Of a stretch of DNA of 64,000 nucleotides, positions 8,398 through 17,433 are shown piece after piece. The position numbers and the translations under genes are program-made. Below the pieces are notes generated by a model. The model searched no databases. It saw only the letters and a program-made list of their open reading frames with translations, and was not told where the DNA came from. Where the stretch lies: positions 341,501-405,500 of the forward strand of contig NZ_QYOS01000024.1 of assembly GCF_003605195.1 (NCBI RefSeq), read 5' to 3'. The first letter of the stretch is position 1. The number at the start of each line of letters is the position of its first letter. Source of the DNA: Aurantiacibacter odishensis (GTDB lineage Bacteria; Pseudomonadota; Alphaproteobacteria; Sphingomonadales; Sphingomonadaceae).

Positions 8398-8916
8398 ATG
8401 AATCGCCTGATTATCGCCGTCACTCTTTCCAGCGCGCTGGCACTCGGTGCCTGCAAGAAGGAACCGCCCGTCGTCACGCCCGATGCGCCGCAGGATACTG
8501 TGACGCAGCCCACGCCGACGCCTGCGCCCACCTCTACCGCGCCGCAGCCCGGTTCGCAGTCGCACTTCTCCAGCGCGATGGCAGGGGCCGATACCATCTA
8601 CTTCGATACCGATCGCTACAACATCGATAACGAAGACATGATCGCCCTGCGCCGCCAGGCCGAATATCTGCTGCAGTACACCGGCGCCCGCGCAACCGTG
8701 GAAGGCCACGCCGACGAACGCGGCACGCGCGATTACAATCTCGCCCTGGGTGAGCGCCGCGCCAATGCGGCGAAGAACTACCTCGTCAGCCTGGGCGTGC
8801 CGGAAAGCCGCCTGCGCACGGTCAGCTATGGTGAGGAACGTCCCGTGGCCACCGGCTCGAACGAGCAGGCCTGGGCCCGCAACCGCCGCGCCGTCACGGT
8901 GATGATCGAGCGGTAA
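8398..8916 (+). CDS. pal: Peptidoglycan-associated lipoprotein Pal
   Basis: A 172-residue outer-membrane lipoprotein. The lipobox ALGAC places the lipidated Cys at residue 18, followed by a Pro/Thr-rich linker and an OmpA-like peptidoglycan-binding domain (about 60-172). The NLALGERRANAAKNYL helix and the RNRRAV end are the family signature. It is preceded by AAGGAGAG. The 72-bp gap after tolB contains a small CCCC-AAC-GGGG hairpin. It completes the Tol-Pal envelope complex. Confidence 0.96.
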   Translation: MNRLIIAVTLSSALALGACKKEPPVVTPDAPQDTVTQPTPTPAPTSTAPQPGSQSHFSSAMAGADTIYFDTDRYNIDNEDMIALRRQAEYLLQYTGARATVEGHADERGTRDYNLALGERRANAAKNYLVSLGVPESRLRTVSYGEERPVATGSNEQAWARNRRAVTVMIER

Positions 8917-8917
8917 G

Positions 8918-9106
8918 CTAGCCGATCAGCGAAGACAGGGCCGGGAACACCCGGTCCGCAGCGGGCGCGGTGGCATGGGCTGCCGCGCCCGTTTGCATTG
9001 CCGCCTCGCTACCGATGCCGGGGCCCGTCGAAGGGCTGGCGAACAGCGCGAATGCCGCCATGGTCATGACGGAAAAGGCAATGGAAATGGCGAGCTGCCT
9101 GCTCAT
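8918..9106 (-). CDS. Small hypothetical exported protein
   Basis: A 62-residue frame convergent with pal and ending two bases from it. The protein starts MSRQLAIS, has one hydrophobic N-terminal segment (about residues 5-21), then an Ala/Gly/Ser-rich tail with no recognisable domain. I chose this ATG because the frame extending further upstream adds a non-hydrophobic leader unlike a signal sequence. No strong ribosome-binding site is visible. It could be a real small secreted or anchored peptide or a chance frame. Confidence 0.4.
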   Translation of the reverse strand: MSRQLAISIAFSVMTMAAFALFASPSTGPGIGSEAAMQTGAAAHATAPAADRVFPALSSLIG

Positions 9107-9310
9107 GCGGAGTTCTCTAATCTGACGTGTTGTTGACTTTGTCCAACCGCCATACCGGACGGACGGGCTATATTGCAATGCAGCAATTGCACCAAAATGT
9201 ATCAACTGTGTGAATCGTTCCCGTGCTAATTACCCGCAAAGGGCTCGGTTCACTTGTCGGGCATTGCGCCCTATATGGGCCGGGATGTTGCTTGCGATCA
9301 CCTTTTCCTG

Positions 9311-9844
9311 ATGGCCCGTTCACGGCGTTCCAACGACTGGGGCTTTCCCCGCTGGCGTGGCTATGACGAGGGCCGCGAAGCCGTGGAGGTGCGCATCTGC
9401 GACCGTCACGGCTGCGACCAGCCCGGCGATTGCCCCGCGCCCAAGTCTCCAAACAGCCCCGACCGCTGGTACTTCTGCGAGAAGCACGCGGCGGAATACA
9501 ACAAGGGGTGGGACTATTTCCAGGGTCTCGACAAGGAAGAAGCGGCAGAACGCGCCAAAGCCGAGCAGGCGGAAAGCGCGGGTTATGCCGAAAGCCAGCA
9601 CTACGGCTGGAGCGGCAGCGGCGACGGATCGCGCAGCGCCGACGAGATGCGCGCGCTGGAAGTGCTGGAGTTGGAAGCCGATGCCGATTTCCAGGCCATC
9701 AAGCGCGAATGGCGCGCGCGGGCGAAGAAGGTGCATCCGGACGTGAAGCCCGGCGACAAGGAAGCGGCCGAGGAGTTCCAGAAGCTGCAACTAGCTTACG
9801 AAGTGCTGAAAGCCGCCGAGGAGCGGCGTGAGTGGAAAGGTTGA
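9311..9844 (+). CDS. J-domain protein with N-terminal cysteine cluster
   Basis: A 177-residue DnaJ-like protein. The J domain is at the C-terminus (about residues 115-177) with the HPD motif in KKVHPDVKPGD. The N-terminal half has four cysteines (ICDRHGCDQPGDC and YFCEKH), suggesting a small zinc-binding module unlike DnaJ's CxxCxGxG repeats. It is probably a specialised Hsp70 co-chaperone. I chose ATG 9311 (MARSRRSNDWGFPRWRGY) over an upstream TTG at 9254 because of the family-like start. The 3' end overlaps the next gene. Confidence 0.85.
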   Translation: MARSRRSNDWGFPRWRGYDEGREAVEVRICDRHGCDQPGDCPAPKSPNSPDRWYFCEKHAAEYNKGWDYFQGLDKEEAAERAKAEQAESAGYAESQHYGWSGSGDGSRSADEMRALEVLELEADADFQAIKREWRARAKKVHPDVKPGDKEAAEEFQKLQLAYEVLKAAEERREWKG

Positions 9845-10379
9845 TCCGGCAGTGACGCGCAAGGTCCTGGCATTCGCCGCCAGCAATTCCTCGGTTTCGA
9901 TCAATCGTATGCTGGTCGCCTACGCCGCCAGCCTGCTGCATGAGGCCAAGGTCGAGTTCCTCGACATTCACGATTACGAGATGCCGATCTACCGGCACGA
10001 CCGGGAGCAGGCGGATGGGATCCCGGCACCCGCCCACGCATTTCTTGCCGAGATCGGCTCGGCAGATGCGCTGCTGATCTCGTTTGCCGAACACAACGGT
10101 CTCTATTCCGCAGCCTTCAAGAACCTGTTCGACTGGTGCAGCCGGGTTGATCGCAATGTCTGGCAGGGCAAGCCGATGGTGCTGTTGTCCGCCTCGCCCG
10201 GACCGGGCGGAGCCGCACGCGTGCTCGCGCTGGCCGAAACGGCGGCACCGCATTTTGGCGGCGAGGTGAGGGCGACGCTGTCCGTTCCCAAATTCGGCGA
10301 GGCATTCGACGCGGAAAACGGCGTGCTGCGCGATCCCGAGATGGTAGTCCGGTTGCAGGCCGCGCTGACAAAGCTCTAG
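9828..10379 (+). CDS. NADPH-dependent FMN reductase family protein
   Basis: A 183-residue flavodoxin-like reductase. The phosphate-binding start VLAFAASNSSVSINRML matches the GSxRxxS-type FMN loop, and EHNGLYSAAFKNLFDWCSR is the second FMN-contacting motif. Likely a cytosolic quinone, azo or chromate-type reductase. The GTG at 9828 overlaps the J-domain gene by 17 bases; a GTG at 9852 is an alternative start that removes the overlap. The substrate cannot be told. Confidence 0.85.
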   Translation: MSGKVDPAVTRKVLAFAASNSSVSINRMLVAYAASLLHEAKVEFLDIHDYEMPIYRHDREQADGIPAPAHAFLAEIGSADALLISFAEHNGLYSAAFKNLFDWCSRVDRNVWQGKPMVLLSASPGPGGAARVLALAETAAPHFGGEVRATLSVPKFGEAFDAENGVLRDPEMVVRLQAALTKL

Positions 10380-10383
10380 GCTC

Positions 10384-11457
10384 CTACCGCTCCACCGTAT
10401 CGTTCACCCATTCCGCCGGATCGTCTACCGGCGCGGCATCTTCGCCCACGTAGCGGGGGCTGGTGGTGGTGATGTAGCCGCGGATGGTGGTGTTGCCTTC
10501 GTGGCAGCCGTATTCGAACATCTCGTAGCTGTCGTCACGGCTCCAGGGGAAGGCGAGGGTGTAGGGCTGCGTGAGCACCACCGGATCGCGCACTTCCGCT
10601 TCGTAGAATATGGTATCCGGCCCCACCATGGTGAGGCGTTCGGTCATCGTCTGCTGGTCGCTTGTGGGGATCGGCTTGTTGCCCGGCCCGACAATGTTCA
10701 TCGGCGTCTCGCCCGTCAGGTTGGTCGTCTCGATCACCAGCGTATCGCCGTCCCAATGGCCCACTGAGGTCCCGAGGAACTGGCGGATTTCATCCGGCAC
10801 CGGCTCCCCGCGGATGGGAATTATGCGGGTTTCGTGGATCATTTCCAACTGGATGACCACGTAGCCGGGGGACTGGAACACGCGCACGCCGTTATTGTAT
10901 GGAAACGGTGTCATCGAGCTGGGCAGCCCGCGCGACAGGCACCGGTCCAGCGAGTTGAAATCGGAAAGCCTGTCGAACTGCGTCACGTTCCAGCTCGATC
11001 GCATGGCCGCGCTCATCGCCTCGCCTTCCTCGGTCAGCGGGGGCAGGCGGCCGTTGGCAGGAGCCATGATGAGGGAGACCTGTTTCAGCGGCGTGCCCCA
11101 TTCGAACCAGTGACCGCTGCCGATTTCATCGTTCGCGTCCTCCTGCTCGTAGCCTGCCGCGATTTCCTCGCTGCGGGCGAGGGCGGCGGCATATTCCTCT
11201 TCCGTGTAATAGGCGCGTGTGCCGAATTCGTGGGCGCGTTCGGTCGAGGTGCGGCCCACCACGTCCAGGGGCCAGATGCCGGTAAGGTCGGGATCGCCCC
11301 ACGGCGTACGCGGCACCTGCCAGCTTTCGTCCGCCACCTCGGCCCCGGCCAGCCGCGCCAGTTCGCGCGCGGGCAGCGAAAGGTCGGCCTCCTGCGCGGC
11401 TGATGGCGCAGCGAACAAGGCCAAGGCAGCGGTGGCAATGGAAAGCTTGCGGATCAT
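10384..11457 (-). CDS. Exported protein of unknown function (PRTPWGDPDLTGIW-type)
   Basis: A 357-residue protein with a signal peptide ending near residue 21 (APSAAQ). The mature part begins with a PRTPWGDPDLTGIWPLD motif and has GHWDGDTLVIETTNLTG near residue 250. These motifs occur in a widespread family of secreted proteins in sphingomonads and acidobacteria whose function I do not know. It is convergent with the FMN reductase, four bases apart, and looks like a single-gene unit. Confidence 0.8.
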   Translation of the reverse strand: MIRKLSIATAALALFAAPSAAQEADLSLPARELARLAGAEVADESWQVPRTPWGDPDLTGIWPLDVVGRTSTERAHEFGTRAYYTEEEYAAALARSEEIAAGYEQEDANDEIGSGHWFEWGTPLKQVSLIMAPANGRLPPLTEEGEAMSAAMRSSWNVTQFDRLSDFNSLDRCLSRGLPSSMTPFPYNNGVRVFQSPGYVVIQLEMIHETRIIPIRGEPVPDEIRQFLGTSVGHWDGDTLVIETTNLTGETPMNIVGPGNKPIPTSDQQTMTERLTMVGPDTIFYEAEVRDPVVLTQPYTLAFPWSRDDSYEMFEYGCHEGNTTIRGYITTTSPRYVGEDAAPVDDPAEWVNDTVER

Positions 11458-11537
11458 GCAGTTCCTCCCCGAACACGTTTGCCGGGAAGGTAACTGTGAT
11501 ATCGGACGGGCCGCAAGCGCCCGCCGACGTTCTATCC

Positions 11538-12533
11538 TTAACGCCTGCCGATGAAGCTGCCGACGAAGCGGCGATCGTCATCCTCGTCCACATCACCGTC
11601 GTCATCGGCATCGGTGGTGCCGGAGATGGAGAACAGGATGAAGATTTCCTCCCGGTTCGGGCCGCTCAGCGCGCCGGCAAAAGTGCCTGCGAACTGATTC
11701 GTCTCGTCGGTGAGGATGCCGGAGAAGGAGCTGGCGGAATTGAGAACACCACCGGTTACGGTGCCGGACGAGTCCGTCGTCCGTTCGAACACCAGCGTAG
11801 CCACCAGTTCGGGTGTACCGTTGTTGTCGCGATAGATCTCGATCGTGCCGTTCACGCTGTCGTCGGCTTCGGAAATGGTGAAGGTTACGTCCGGGGCCGA
11901 AATGGCGCTCGAAAGCGTCTGAGTCGGGTCGCCGCCGACGACCTCGACACTGCCGGTATAATTCAGGTCCGCAGCAATATCCTCATCCGTGGTGACCCGG
12001 TTGAAGAACAGCGAGGTCCGCTCGCCGCGCAAGGTGCCATCCGTGGCGTCACGGGTGAAATCGACCTGCGATTCGTAGCTGACACGCAAAACGTGCTCGA
12101 ACGGCAGTTCCAGCACCAGTTTCTCGTCCCCGCGCGCGTAGGAGCGCACCGTGGCGGAGGCGCCGGTCAGTTCGGTGGCCCCGAACGTCACGGGGTCGTC
12201 CATGTCGGGGAAGCCGAACTGCACCTGCTCGGGTGAAAGCGCGAGGCTGATGGTGGCAAGACCGTTCAGGCGAGAGGCACCGCTGAAAGTCTCTGCCCCG
12301 CCTGCATCGGGCGTGAAATAGGCGAAGGCGTAGTTCGCATTCGTGCTCTCGGCCGTAAATTCGTCCTGCAGGTCGAAGTCGACGGCCGGAGCCGGCGTGG
12401 GCGTCGGTGTCGGGGTGGCCGTTCCGGTGGCAGTCGGCGAGGGCGTCGGTGTGCCGGTATCGTCACCTCCGCAAGAGGTGACCAGGGCGCCAAGAGCGGC
12501 GACGCCGACGAAGAGGGCATATTTGCGAAGCAC
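11538..12533 (-). CDS. Putative lipoprotein with Thr/Pro linker
   Basis: A 331-residue protein with signal sequence and lipobox ALVTSC, the lipidated Cys at about residue 20. A low-complexity PTPSPTATGTATPTPTPTP linker follows, then a beta-rich body of about 280 residues. The C-terminus is very acidic (DADDDGDVDEDDD) and could bind calcium, but no canonical calcium loop is complete. I chose the GTG at 12533 because it starts the signal peptide and has GACGGGA upstream; a longer frame adds 50 non-signal residues. Function unknown. Confidence 0.7.
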   Translation of the reverse strand: MLRKYALFVGVAALGALVTSCGGDDTGTPTPSPTATGTATPTPTPTPAPAVDFDLQDEFTAESTNANYAFAYFTPDAGGAETFSGASRLNGLATISLALSPEQVQFGFPDMDDPVTFGATELTGASATVRSYARGDEKLVLELPFEHVLRVSYESQVDFTRDATDGTLRGERTSLFFNRVTTDEDIAADLNYTGSVEVVGGDPTQTLSSAISAPDVTFTISEADDSVNGTIEIYRDNNGTPELVATLVFERTTDSSGTVTGGVLNSASSFSGILTDETNQFAGTFAGALSGPNREEIFILFSISGTTDADDDGDVDEDDDRRFVGSFIGRR

Positions 12534-12633
12534 GTGTTTTCCCGTCCGTTCCGAAATGGTTTCCCGCCCTAGGCGGCTCGACCTTTCCCTTAGCTGTCCA
12601 ATGCCTTGGGGGGCAAGCCGCCTCTGGCAAGGA

Positions 12634-13977
12634 TTACACCGCTTCCAGCGCCTGCTCGAAATCGGCGACCAGGTCGTCCGCATCCTCGATACCGATGGAA
12701 ATGCGCACGAGGTTGTCCGAAATGCCCAGTTCGGTGCGGCGGCCTTCGGGCACGGAGAGGTGCGTCATGCTGGCCGGGTGGCTGGCCAGCGTCTCTGTGC
12801 CGCCGAGACTGACGGCCAGCTTCGCCACTTTCAGCGCATCGAGGAAGCGGAAGCATTCCGCCTCGCCGCCCTTGATGAACACCGAGAAAGTGGAGCCTGC
12901 CCCGAGACAGTGCCGGTCGTAGATGTCCTGCTGCCGTTCGTCCTCGATCATGCCGAGATAGCCGAGGCCTTCCACCTTCGGGTGGTTCTTCAGCATGGCG
13001 CAGACCTTGGCGGCGTTCTCTCCCGCGCGCTGCATCCGCAGTTCGACCGTCTCGAGGCTGCGCAGCAGCATCCAGGCGGTGTTGGGATCGGCAATGCCGC
13101 CCATCGTGTTGCGCAGGGCACGGATGGCATCGATCCACTTCTTGCCGCCCGCCACGCTTCCGGCCACGAGGTCCGAGTGCCCGCCCACGTACTTGGTGAG
13201 CGAATAGACCACGAGGTCCGCCCCGTGCTCCAGCGGGCGCTGCCACAGCGGGCCGAGGAAGGTGTTGTCGATGGCGATGGGGCACCGTTCCGGGTCGAAA
13301 TGCGCATCACGCGCTTCCTTCACCGCCTCGATGTCCACCAGTGCATTGGTGGGGTTGCCGGGGCTTTCGAGGTAGATCAACGGCACTTCGCCGCCCTGTT
13401 CCTCCGCCTTGGCCTTTGCCTCGCGCATCACTTCGTCCAGCTTCTCCGGGCTCGCGCCCGCAGGGAAGGCGATGTAGGTGACGCCGTACTTCGCCATCAC
13501 CTTGGCAACGAAACCTTCCGACGCGGCATAAAGCGGGCCGGAGTGCACGATCACGTCGCCCGCATTGCAGGCGGCGAGGATCAGAACGGCGATCGCGGTC
13601 ATGCCGCTGGAGAAGCACAAGGCGTCCTCCGCATCGTCCCAGATGGCGAGGCGATCTTCGAGGATTTCCTGGTTAGGTCCGTTGAAGCGGGAATAGACCA
13701 GGCCTTCTGCACCGCCTTCGCGCTTGCCGGTAATGCCCTCGAAGTGCCGCTTTCCGGCAGAGGCGCTTTCGAACGCGAACGTGCTGGTGAGGAAGATCGG
13801 TGCCTTCAGCGAACCTTCGGAGAGAGCCGGGTCGTATCCATGGCCCATCATCAGGGTGGAAGGCTTCAGCTTCTGCCCATCGATACGGGTGACTTCGGGC
13901 TTGGGTTTGCGGCGCGGTGTGGGGGTGTCCACTGCGCCCAGCGGGTCGTCACTGTTGGTATCTTTCGGGTCGGCCAT
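12634..13977 (-). CDS. Cystathionine gamma-synthase family PLP-dependent enzyme
   Basis: A 447-residue Cys/Met metabolism enzyme of fold type I. The PLP lysine is about Lys262 in SLTKYVGGHSD; the phosphate-contacting FSSGMTAI and substrate-side GGTETLASHPASMTH motifs are intact. Closest by pattern to cystathionine gamma-synthase, methionine gamma-lyase or O-acylhomoserine sulfhydrylase, which cannot be separated by eye. It has about 35 extra N-terminal residues rich in Pro and Lys. It reads away from the upstream transporter with a 150-bp leader that shows no riboswitch I can recognise. Confidence 0.9.
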   Translation of the reverse strand: MADPKDTNSDDPLGAVDTPTPRRKPKPEVTRIDGQKLKPSTLMMGHGYDPALSEGSLKAPIFLTSTFAFESASAGKRHFEGITGKREGGAEGLVYSRFNGPNQEILEDRLAIWDDAEDALCFSSGMTAIAVLILAACNAGDVIVHSGPLYAASEGFVAKVMAKYGVTYIAFPAGASPEKLDEVMREAKAKAEEQGGEVPLIYLESPGNPTNALVDIEAVKEARDAHFDPERCPIAIDNTFLGPLWQRPLEHGADLVVYSLTKYVGGHSDLVAGSVAGGKKWIDAIRALRNTMGGIADPNTAWMLLRSLETVELRMQRAGENAAKVCAMLKNHPKVEGLGYLGMIEDERQQDIYDRHCLGAGSTFSVFIKGGEAECFRFLDALKVAKLAVSLGGTETLASHPASMTHLSVPEGRRTELGISDNLVRISIGIEDADDLVADFEQALEAV

Positions 13978-14127
13978 AGGGGAGGCTCCTTCCTGCTCTT
14001 ACCCCTAGGAAGGCAGGGGCAGGTAAACGGTTCCGGGCCACCCGTTCCTAACCTCCGCAGGAACGCTTCTCCCAGAAATCCGGTTTCATGTGCAATTATC
14101 TGGACAAGTGAGGATTCGCAAGGCCAG

Positions 14128-15552
14128 TCAGGTGACAAGGGGTGCGAGGGCGAAGACCACACCTACGATCAGGAAAATCCCGGCTACATCCAGCGCGAAA
14201 CCGGCCTTGACCAGCCGGGGAAGGGCGATGCGTCCCGTCGCCCAGGCGATGGCATTGGGTCCTGTGCCCGCAGGCAGGATGAAGCCCCAGCTCGCCGCCA
14301 GCGCCACGGGCATCGCCAGCAGCAGCGGGTCGCCGCCCAGCGCCACGGCAAGCGCGGCGACAACGGGCATGATGCCGCTGGCGGTCGCCACGTTGCTGGC
14401 GAATTCGGTTATCAGCACCACCATCGCCACAAGCGCCAGCGCGACGACGATCATCGGCACGTCCGAGAGGAACAGCAGCGCCTCGCCGAGCCAGTCGGCG
14501 AGGCCGGTGCGCATCATCCCGCCCGCCAGCGCGAGCCCGCCACCGAACATCAGCAGCACGTCCCAGGGCGCGCGGTTCGCCTCGTGCCATTCCAGCAGGC
14601 GGCGGCCCGCCCCGTCGGGCAGCACGAACAGGGCGAGGCTGGCGGCGATGGCCACCGTGCCGTCGGTCAGCGAGCCTTCGGGAAAATATGGCGCGACCCA
14701 GCCGCGCAGCATCCAGGCGACGAAGGTGAGAACGATGACCGGTACCAGCCGCCGCTCCGCCTGCGTCCAAGGTCCGTGCGGATCGATGGCGTCGCGCGCG
14801 GCCTGCATGTCGAAGGGATGGCGCGATACCTCCTGCACCCGGCCGATGATCCACGCGGCGATGGGGATGCCCAGCAGCACGATGGGCACGCCGAATGCCG
14901 CCCACATGGCAAAGGTGATCTCCACCCCCGATATGTCGCGCAGCAGGGCAACGCCGATGGCATTCGTGGGCGAGCCGATGATCGTTCCCAGCCCGCCAAC
15001 GCTTGCGGCAAAGGCCAGCCCCATCGGCAAGGCGCCGTAGATGCCGTCCTGCGGCACCACGCCGCCTTCCTGTACGACTTTTCCGCCCGCCAGCACCGCC
15101 AGCGCCATCGGCATCATGATCAGTGTGGTGGAGGTGTTGGAAATGATGTTCGAAAGGATCGCGGCGGCGATCATGAAGCCCAGCAGCAGCCCGAAGGTGC
15201 CGCCGCGCCCGCCGATCCGGTCGAGGATGAACGTCGCCAGCCGCTTGTGCAGGCCAGTGCGCTCGATGGCAAGAGCGAGGAACGCGCCGCCCAGCAGCAG
15301 GAAGATGATCGGCGAGTAGTAGTCGCCCGCCACCTCGCCCGCCGTACCCCCGCCGCTGAAAGGCAGCACCACGAACGGCAGCAGGCCTGTGACGGTGAGC
15401 GGCACGGCCTGCGTCATCCACCATGCGGCCATCCAGCACACGAGGCCTGCCACGCGCCACGCCTCTGCGGTCATGCCTTCGGGCGCGGGCAGCAGCACGG
15501 TAAGCGCAAACAACACCGGCCCAAGCCAGAAGCCGATGCCCTTGGCATTCAT
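14128..15552 (-). CDS. SLC13/DASS family carrier
   Basis: A 474-residue polytopic protein with about 11-12 hydrophobic segments. Two hairpin-type sodium/carboxylate motifs are recognisable: ISNTSTTLIMMPM with GSPTNAIG, and TEFASNVATASGIMP with PAGTGPNAI. These mark the divalent anion:sodium symporter family, which carries dicarboxylates, sulfate or related anions. I chose the ATG at 15552 because AGGGAGT lies about ten bases upstream; an in-frame start ten codons earlier is weaker. Confidence 0.88.
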   Translation of the reverse strand: MNAKGIGFWLGPVLFALTVLLPAPEGMTAEAWRVAGLVCWMAAWWMTQAVPLTVTGLLPFVVLPFSGGGTAGEVAGDYYSPIIFLLLGGAFLALAIERTGLHKRLATFILDRIGGRGGTFGLLLGFMIAAAILSNIISNTSTTLIMMPMALAVLAGGKVVQEGGVVPQDGIYGALPMGLAFAASVGGLGTIIGSPTNAIGVALLRDISGVEITFAMWAAFGVPIVLLGIPIAAWIIGRVQEVSRHPFDMQAARDAIDPHGPWTQAERRLVPVIVLTFVAWMLRGWVAPYFPEGSLTDGTVAIAASLALFVLPDGAGRRLLEWHEANRAPWDVLLMFGGGLALAGGMMRTGLADWLGEALLFLSDVPMIVVALALVAMVVLITEFASNVATASGIMPVVAALAVALGGDPLLLAMPVALAASWGFILPAGTGPNAIAWATGRIALPRLVKAGFALDVAGIFLIVGVVFALAPLVT

Positions 15553-15620
15553 GCTGTGGTATACTCCCTGCCCATGGGGCAATCGTGGCGCAGCGGCGCG
15601 GGCGAGGCAAGGAGGGTTGC

Positions 15621-15998
15621 ATGGCAGAGGGCAAGGTTCTGGGGATTGGCGGGCTGTTCATTCGCTCACCCGATCCGGCGGCGCTGGCGGCATGGTACCG
15701 CGACCACCTGGGCATCGCGGCGACCGAGAGCGGCCAGCCTACGCCCGATGGCGAATGGGTGTGGATGCAGCAGACAGGGCCGACGGTGTTCGCAGGCTTT
15801 GCGGCAGACAGCGATTACTGGCGGGCAGACCGCCAGGTGATGCTGAACCTGCGCGTGGAAGGGCTGGACGCGCTTCTCGCCCGGCTGGAGGCCGCAGGGG
15901 TGCCGATTTCGCACCGCGAAGGCATGGAAGGCGTCGGCAATTTCGCGCGTATTCAAGACCTTGACGGCAACCCCGTGGAGCTGTGGGAACAGGCCTAA
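15621..15998 (+). CDS. VOC family (glyoxalase/bleomycin-resistance-like) protein
   Basis: A 125-residue single-module vicinal-oxygen-chelate protein with the FIRSPDPAALAAWYRDHLG opening and the FARIQDLDGNPVELWE ending typical of the fold. The final Glu is a probable metal ligand. The start is set by AAGGAGG just before ATG 15621; an upstream in-frame ATG at 15585 is not preceded by such a site. It is divergent from the SLC13 carrier. The substrate is unknown. Confidence 0.85.
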   Translation: MAEGKVLGIGGLFIRSPDPAALAAWYRDHLGIAATESGQPTPDGEWVWMQQTGPTVFAGFAADSDYWRADRQVMLNLRVEGLDALLARLEAAGVPISHREGMEGVGNFARIQDLDGNPVELWEQA

Positions 15999-16124
15999 AG
16001 TTAAATTTGACGGCCCCCTAGAAACCGTGCGTTTTGCGGCCCTCGCGAAGGACCCATCTGCCCGGCTCCATGACCCGTGCATCCGCATCGGGAAAGCCAT
16101 ATCGCAGATACCAGAGGTCCTCCC

Positions 16125-17390
16125 ATGCCCACTTCCCCCATGCGCATTGCCGCGCTCGCCAGCGCCGCTCTCATCGCCACTCTCGCCAGCAATCCCGCGC
16201 AGGCGACCGACGGCTATTTCCTCAACGGCGTGGGGGCCAAGGGCAAGGGCATGGGCGGCGCGGGCATCGCCTATCCGCAGGATGGCATGGCCGCGGTCAA
16301 CAACCCGGCCAGCATCTCCGGCATGGAATCGCGCCTCGATCTTGGCGTGGAGATCTTCGTGCCCGACCGCGGGGCGGAGATTACCGGCAACGGTGCGGGC
16401 CTGAACGGTAGCTATGACGGCAATGGATCGAATCCGTTCATCCTGCCGGAATTCGCCTATGTCCGCCCGCTGAGCGACGACCTGACCTTTGCCCTTACGA
16501 TCAACGGCAACGGCGGGATGAACACCGATTACGAGACCAACCCCTTCGCCAGTTTCGGCGCGCAGGGGGACGCGGGCGTGGACCTGAAACAGGTCTTCAT
16601 CAGCCCCACGCTGGCCTATGAATTTACCGAAGGGCATTCGGTCGGCGTGTCCGCCATCGGGCTGGTGCAGGGCTTCCGCGCGAGCGGCATCCAGCCCTTC
16701 ACTGCAGCATCGAGCGATCCCGCCAACTTCACCGATCGCGGCACGGACGCTTCCTTCGGTGCGGGCTTCCGTGTCGGCTACTATGGCGAGCTGAACGATG
16801 TCGTCTCGATCGGCGCATTCTACCAGTCGACCATCTGGGCAGGCGAATTCGACAAGTATGCCGGACTGTTCGCCGACCAGGGCGGGTTCGACGTGCCCAC
16901 CTCCTACGGCGCGGGCATCGCCCTGCACCCGACCGACCGCCTGAGCATCGCCGCCGACGTGAAGCGGATCGAGTATTCCGACGTGGGTTCGGTGGGCAAT
17001 CCGCTTGCCCCGCTGTTCTCCGGCGTGCCGTTCGGCGCGACCGACGGCCCCGGCTTCGGCTGGGACGATGTGACCGTGTTCAAGGTGGGCGCAGATTATG
17101 ACGTGAGCGACCGTCTCACCGTGCGCGCCGGTTATGGCCGTTCGGAAAACCCCGTGCCGCAGTCGGAAACCTTTCTCAACATCCTCGCCCCCGGCGTGGT
17201 GCAGGACCATTTCACCGTGGGTGCGACCTGGCGCGCAAGCGACAGCATAGAGATCACCGGCTTCGCCATGCGCGCGCCGCGCAACACGGTGGAAGGCAGC
17301 GGATCGATCCCCATGAACTACGGCGGCGGGGAAACGGATATCTACCTCGCCGAAACATCCTTCGGTTTCGGTTTCGGACTGGAATTGTAA
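16125..17390 (+). CDS. OmpP1/FadL family outer-membrane transport protein
   Basis: A 421-residue outer-membrane beta-barrel. The signal peptide ends near NPAQA, followed by the family's conserved start TDGYFLNGVGAKGKGMGGAGIAYPQDGMA, a glycine-rich hatch region. The protein ends in a beta-strand with aromatic residues (SFGFGFGLEL). FadL homologues import hydrophobic molecules such as fatty acids and aromatic hydrocarbons. The ATG at 16125 precedes a clean signal peptide; the frame extending to 16077 adds a non-signal leader. Confidence 0.92.
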   Translation: MPTSPMRIAALASAALIATLASNPAQATDGYFLNGVGAKGKGMGGAGIAYPQDGMAAVNNPASISGMESRLDLGVEIFVPDRGAEITGNGAGLNGSYDGNGSNPFILPEFAYVRPLSDDLTFALTINGNGGMNTDYETNPFASFGAQGDAGVDLKQVFISPTLAYEFTEGHSVGVSAIGLVQGFRASGIQPFTAASSDPANFTDRGTDASFGAGFRVGYYGELNDVVSIGAFYQSTIWAGEFDKYAGLFADQGGFDVPTSYGAGIALHPTDRLSIAADVKRIEYSDVGSVGNPLAPLFSGVPFGATDGPGFGWDDVTVFKVGADYDVSDRLTVRAGYGRSENPVPQSETFLNILAPGVVQDHFTVGATWRASDSIEITGFAMRAPRNTVEGSGSIPMNYGGGETDIYLAETSFGFGFGLEL

Positions 17391-17433
17391 TCCGCATAGC
17401 TATGCCCTCTGGTCATGGCGGCACCGCGCGGCC

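Noticed and set aside
13978-14127. Possible SAM riboswitch in the leader of the Cys/Met enzyme gene
   Set aside because: No SAM riboswitch core pattern was recognised in this 150-bp stretch.
12343-15840. An 1165-codon open frame on the plus strand
   Set aside because: It lies antisense to three well-supported minus-strand genes (lipoprotein, PLP enzyme, SLC13 carrier); long antisense frames are common in high-GC DNA and the protein is low-complexity Arg/His/Gln/Gly-rich.
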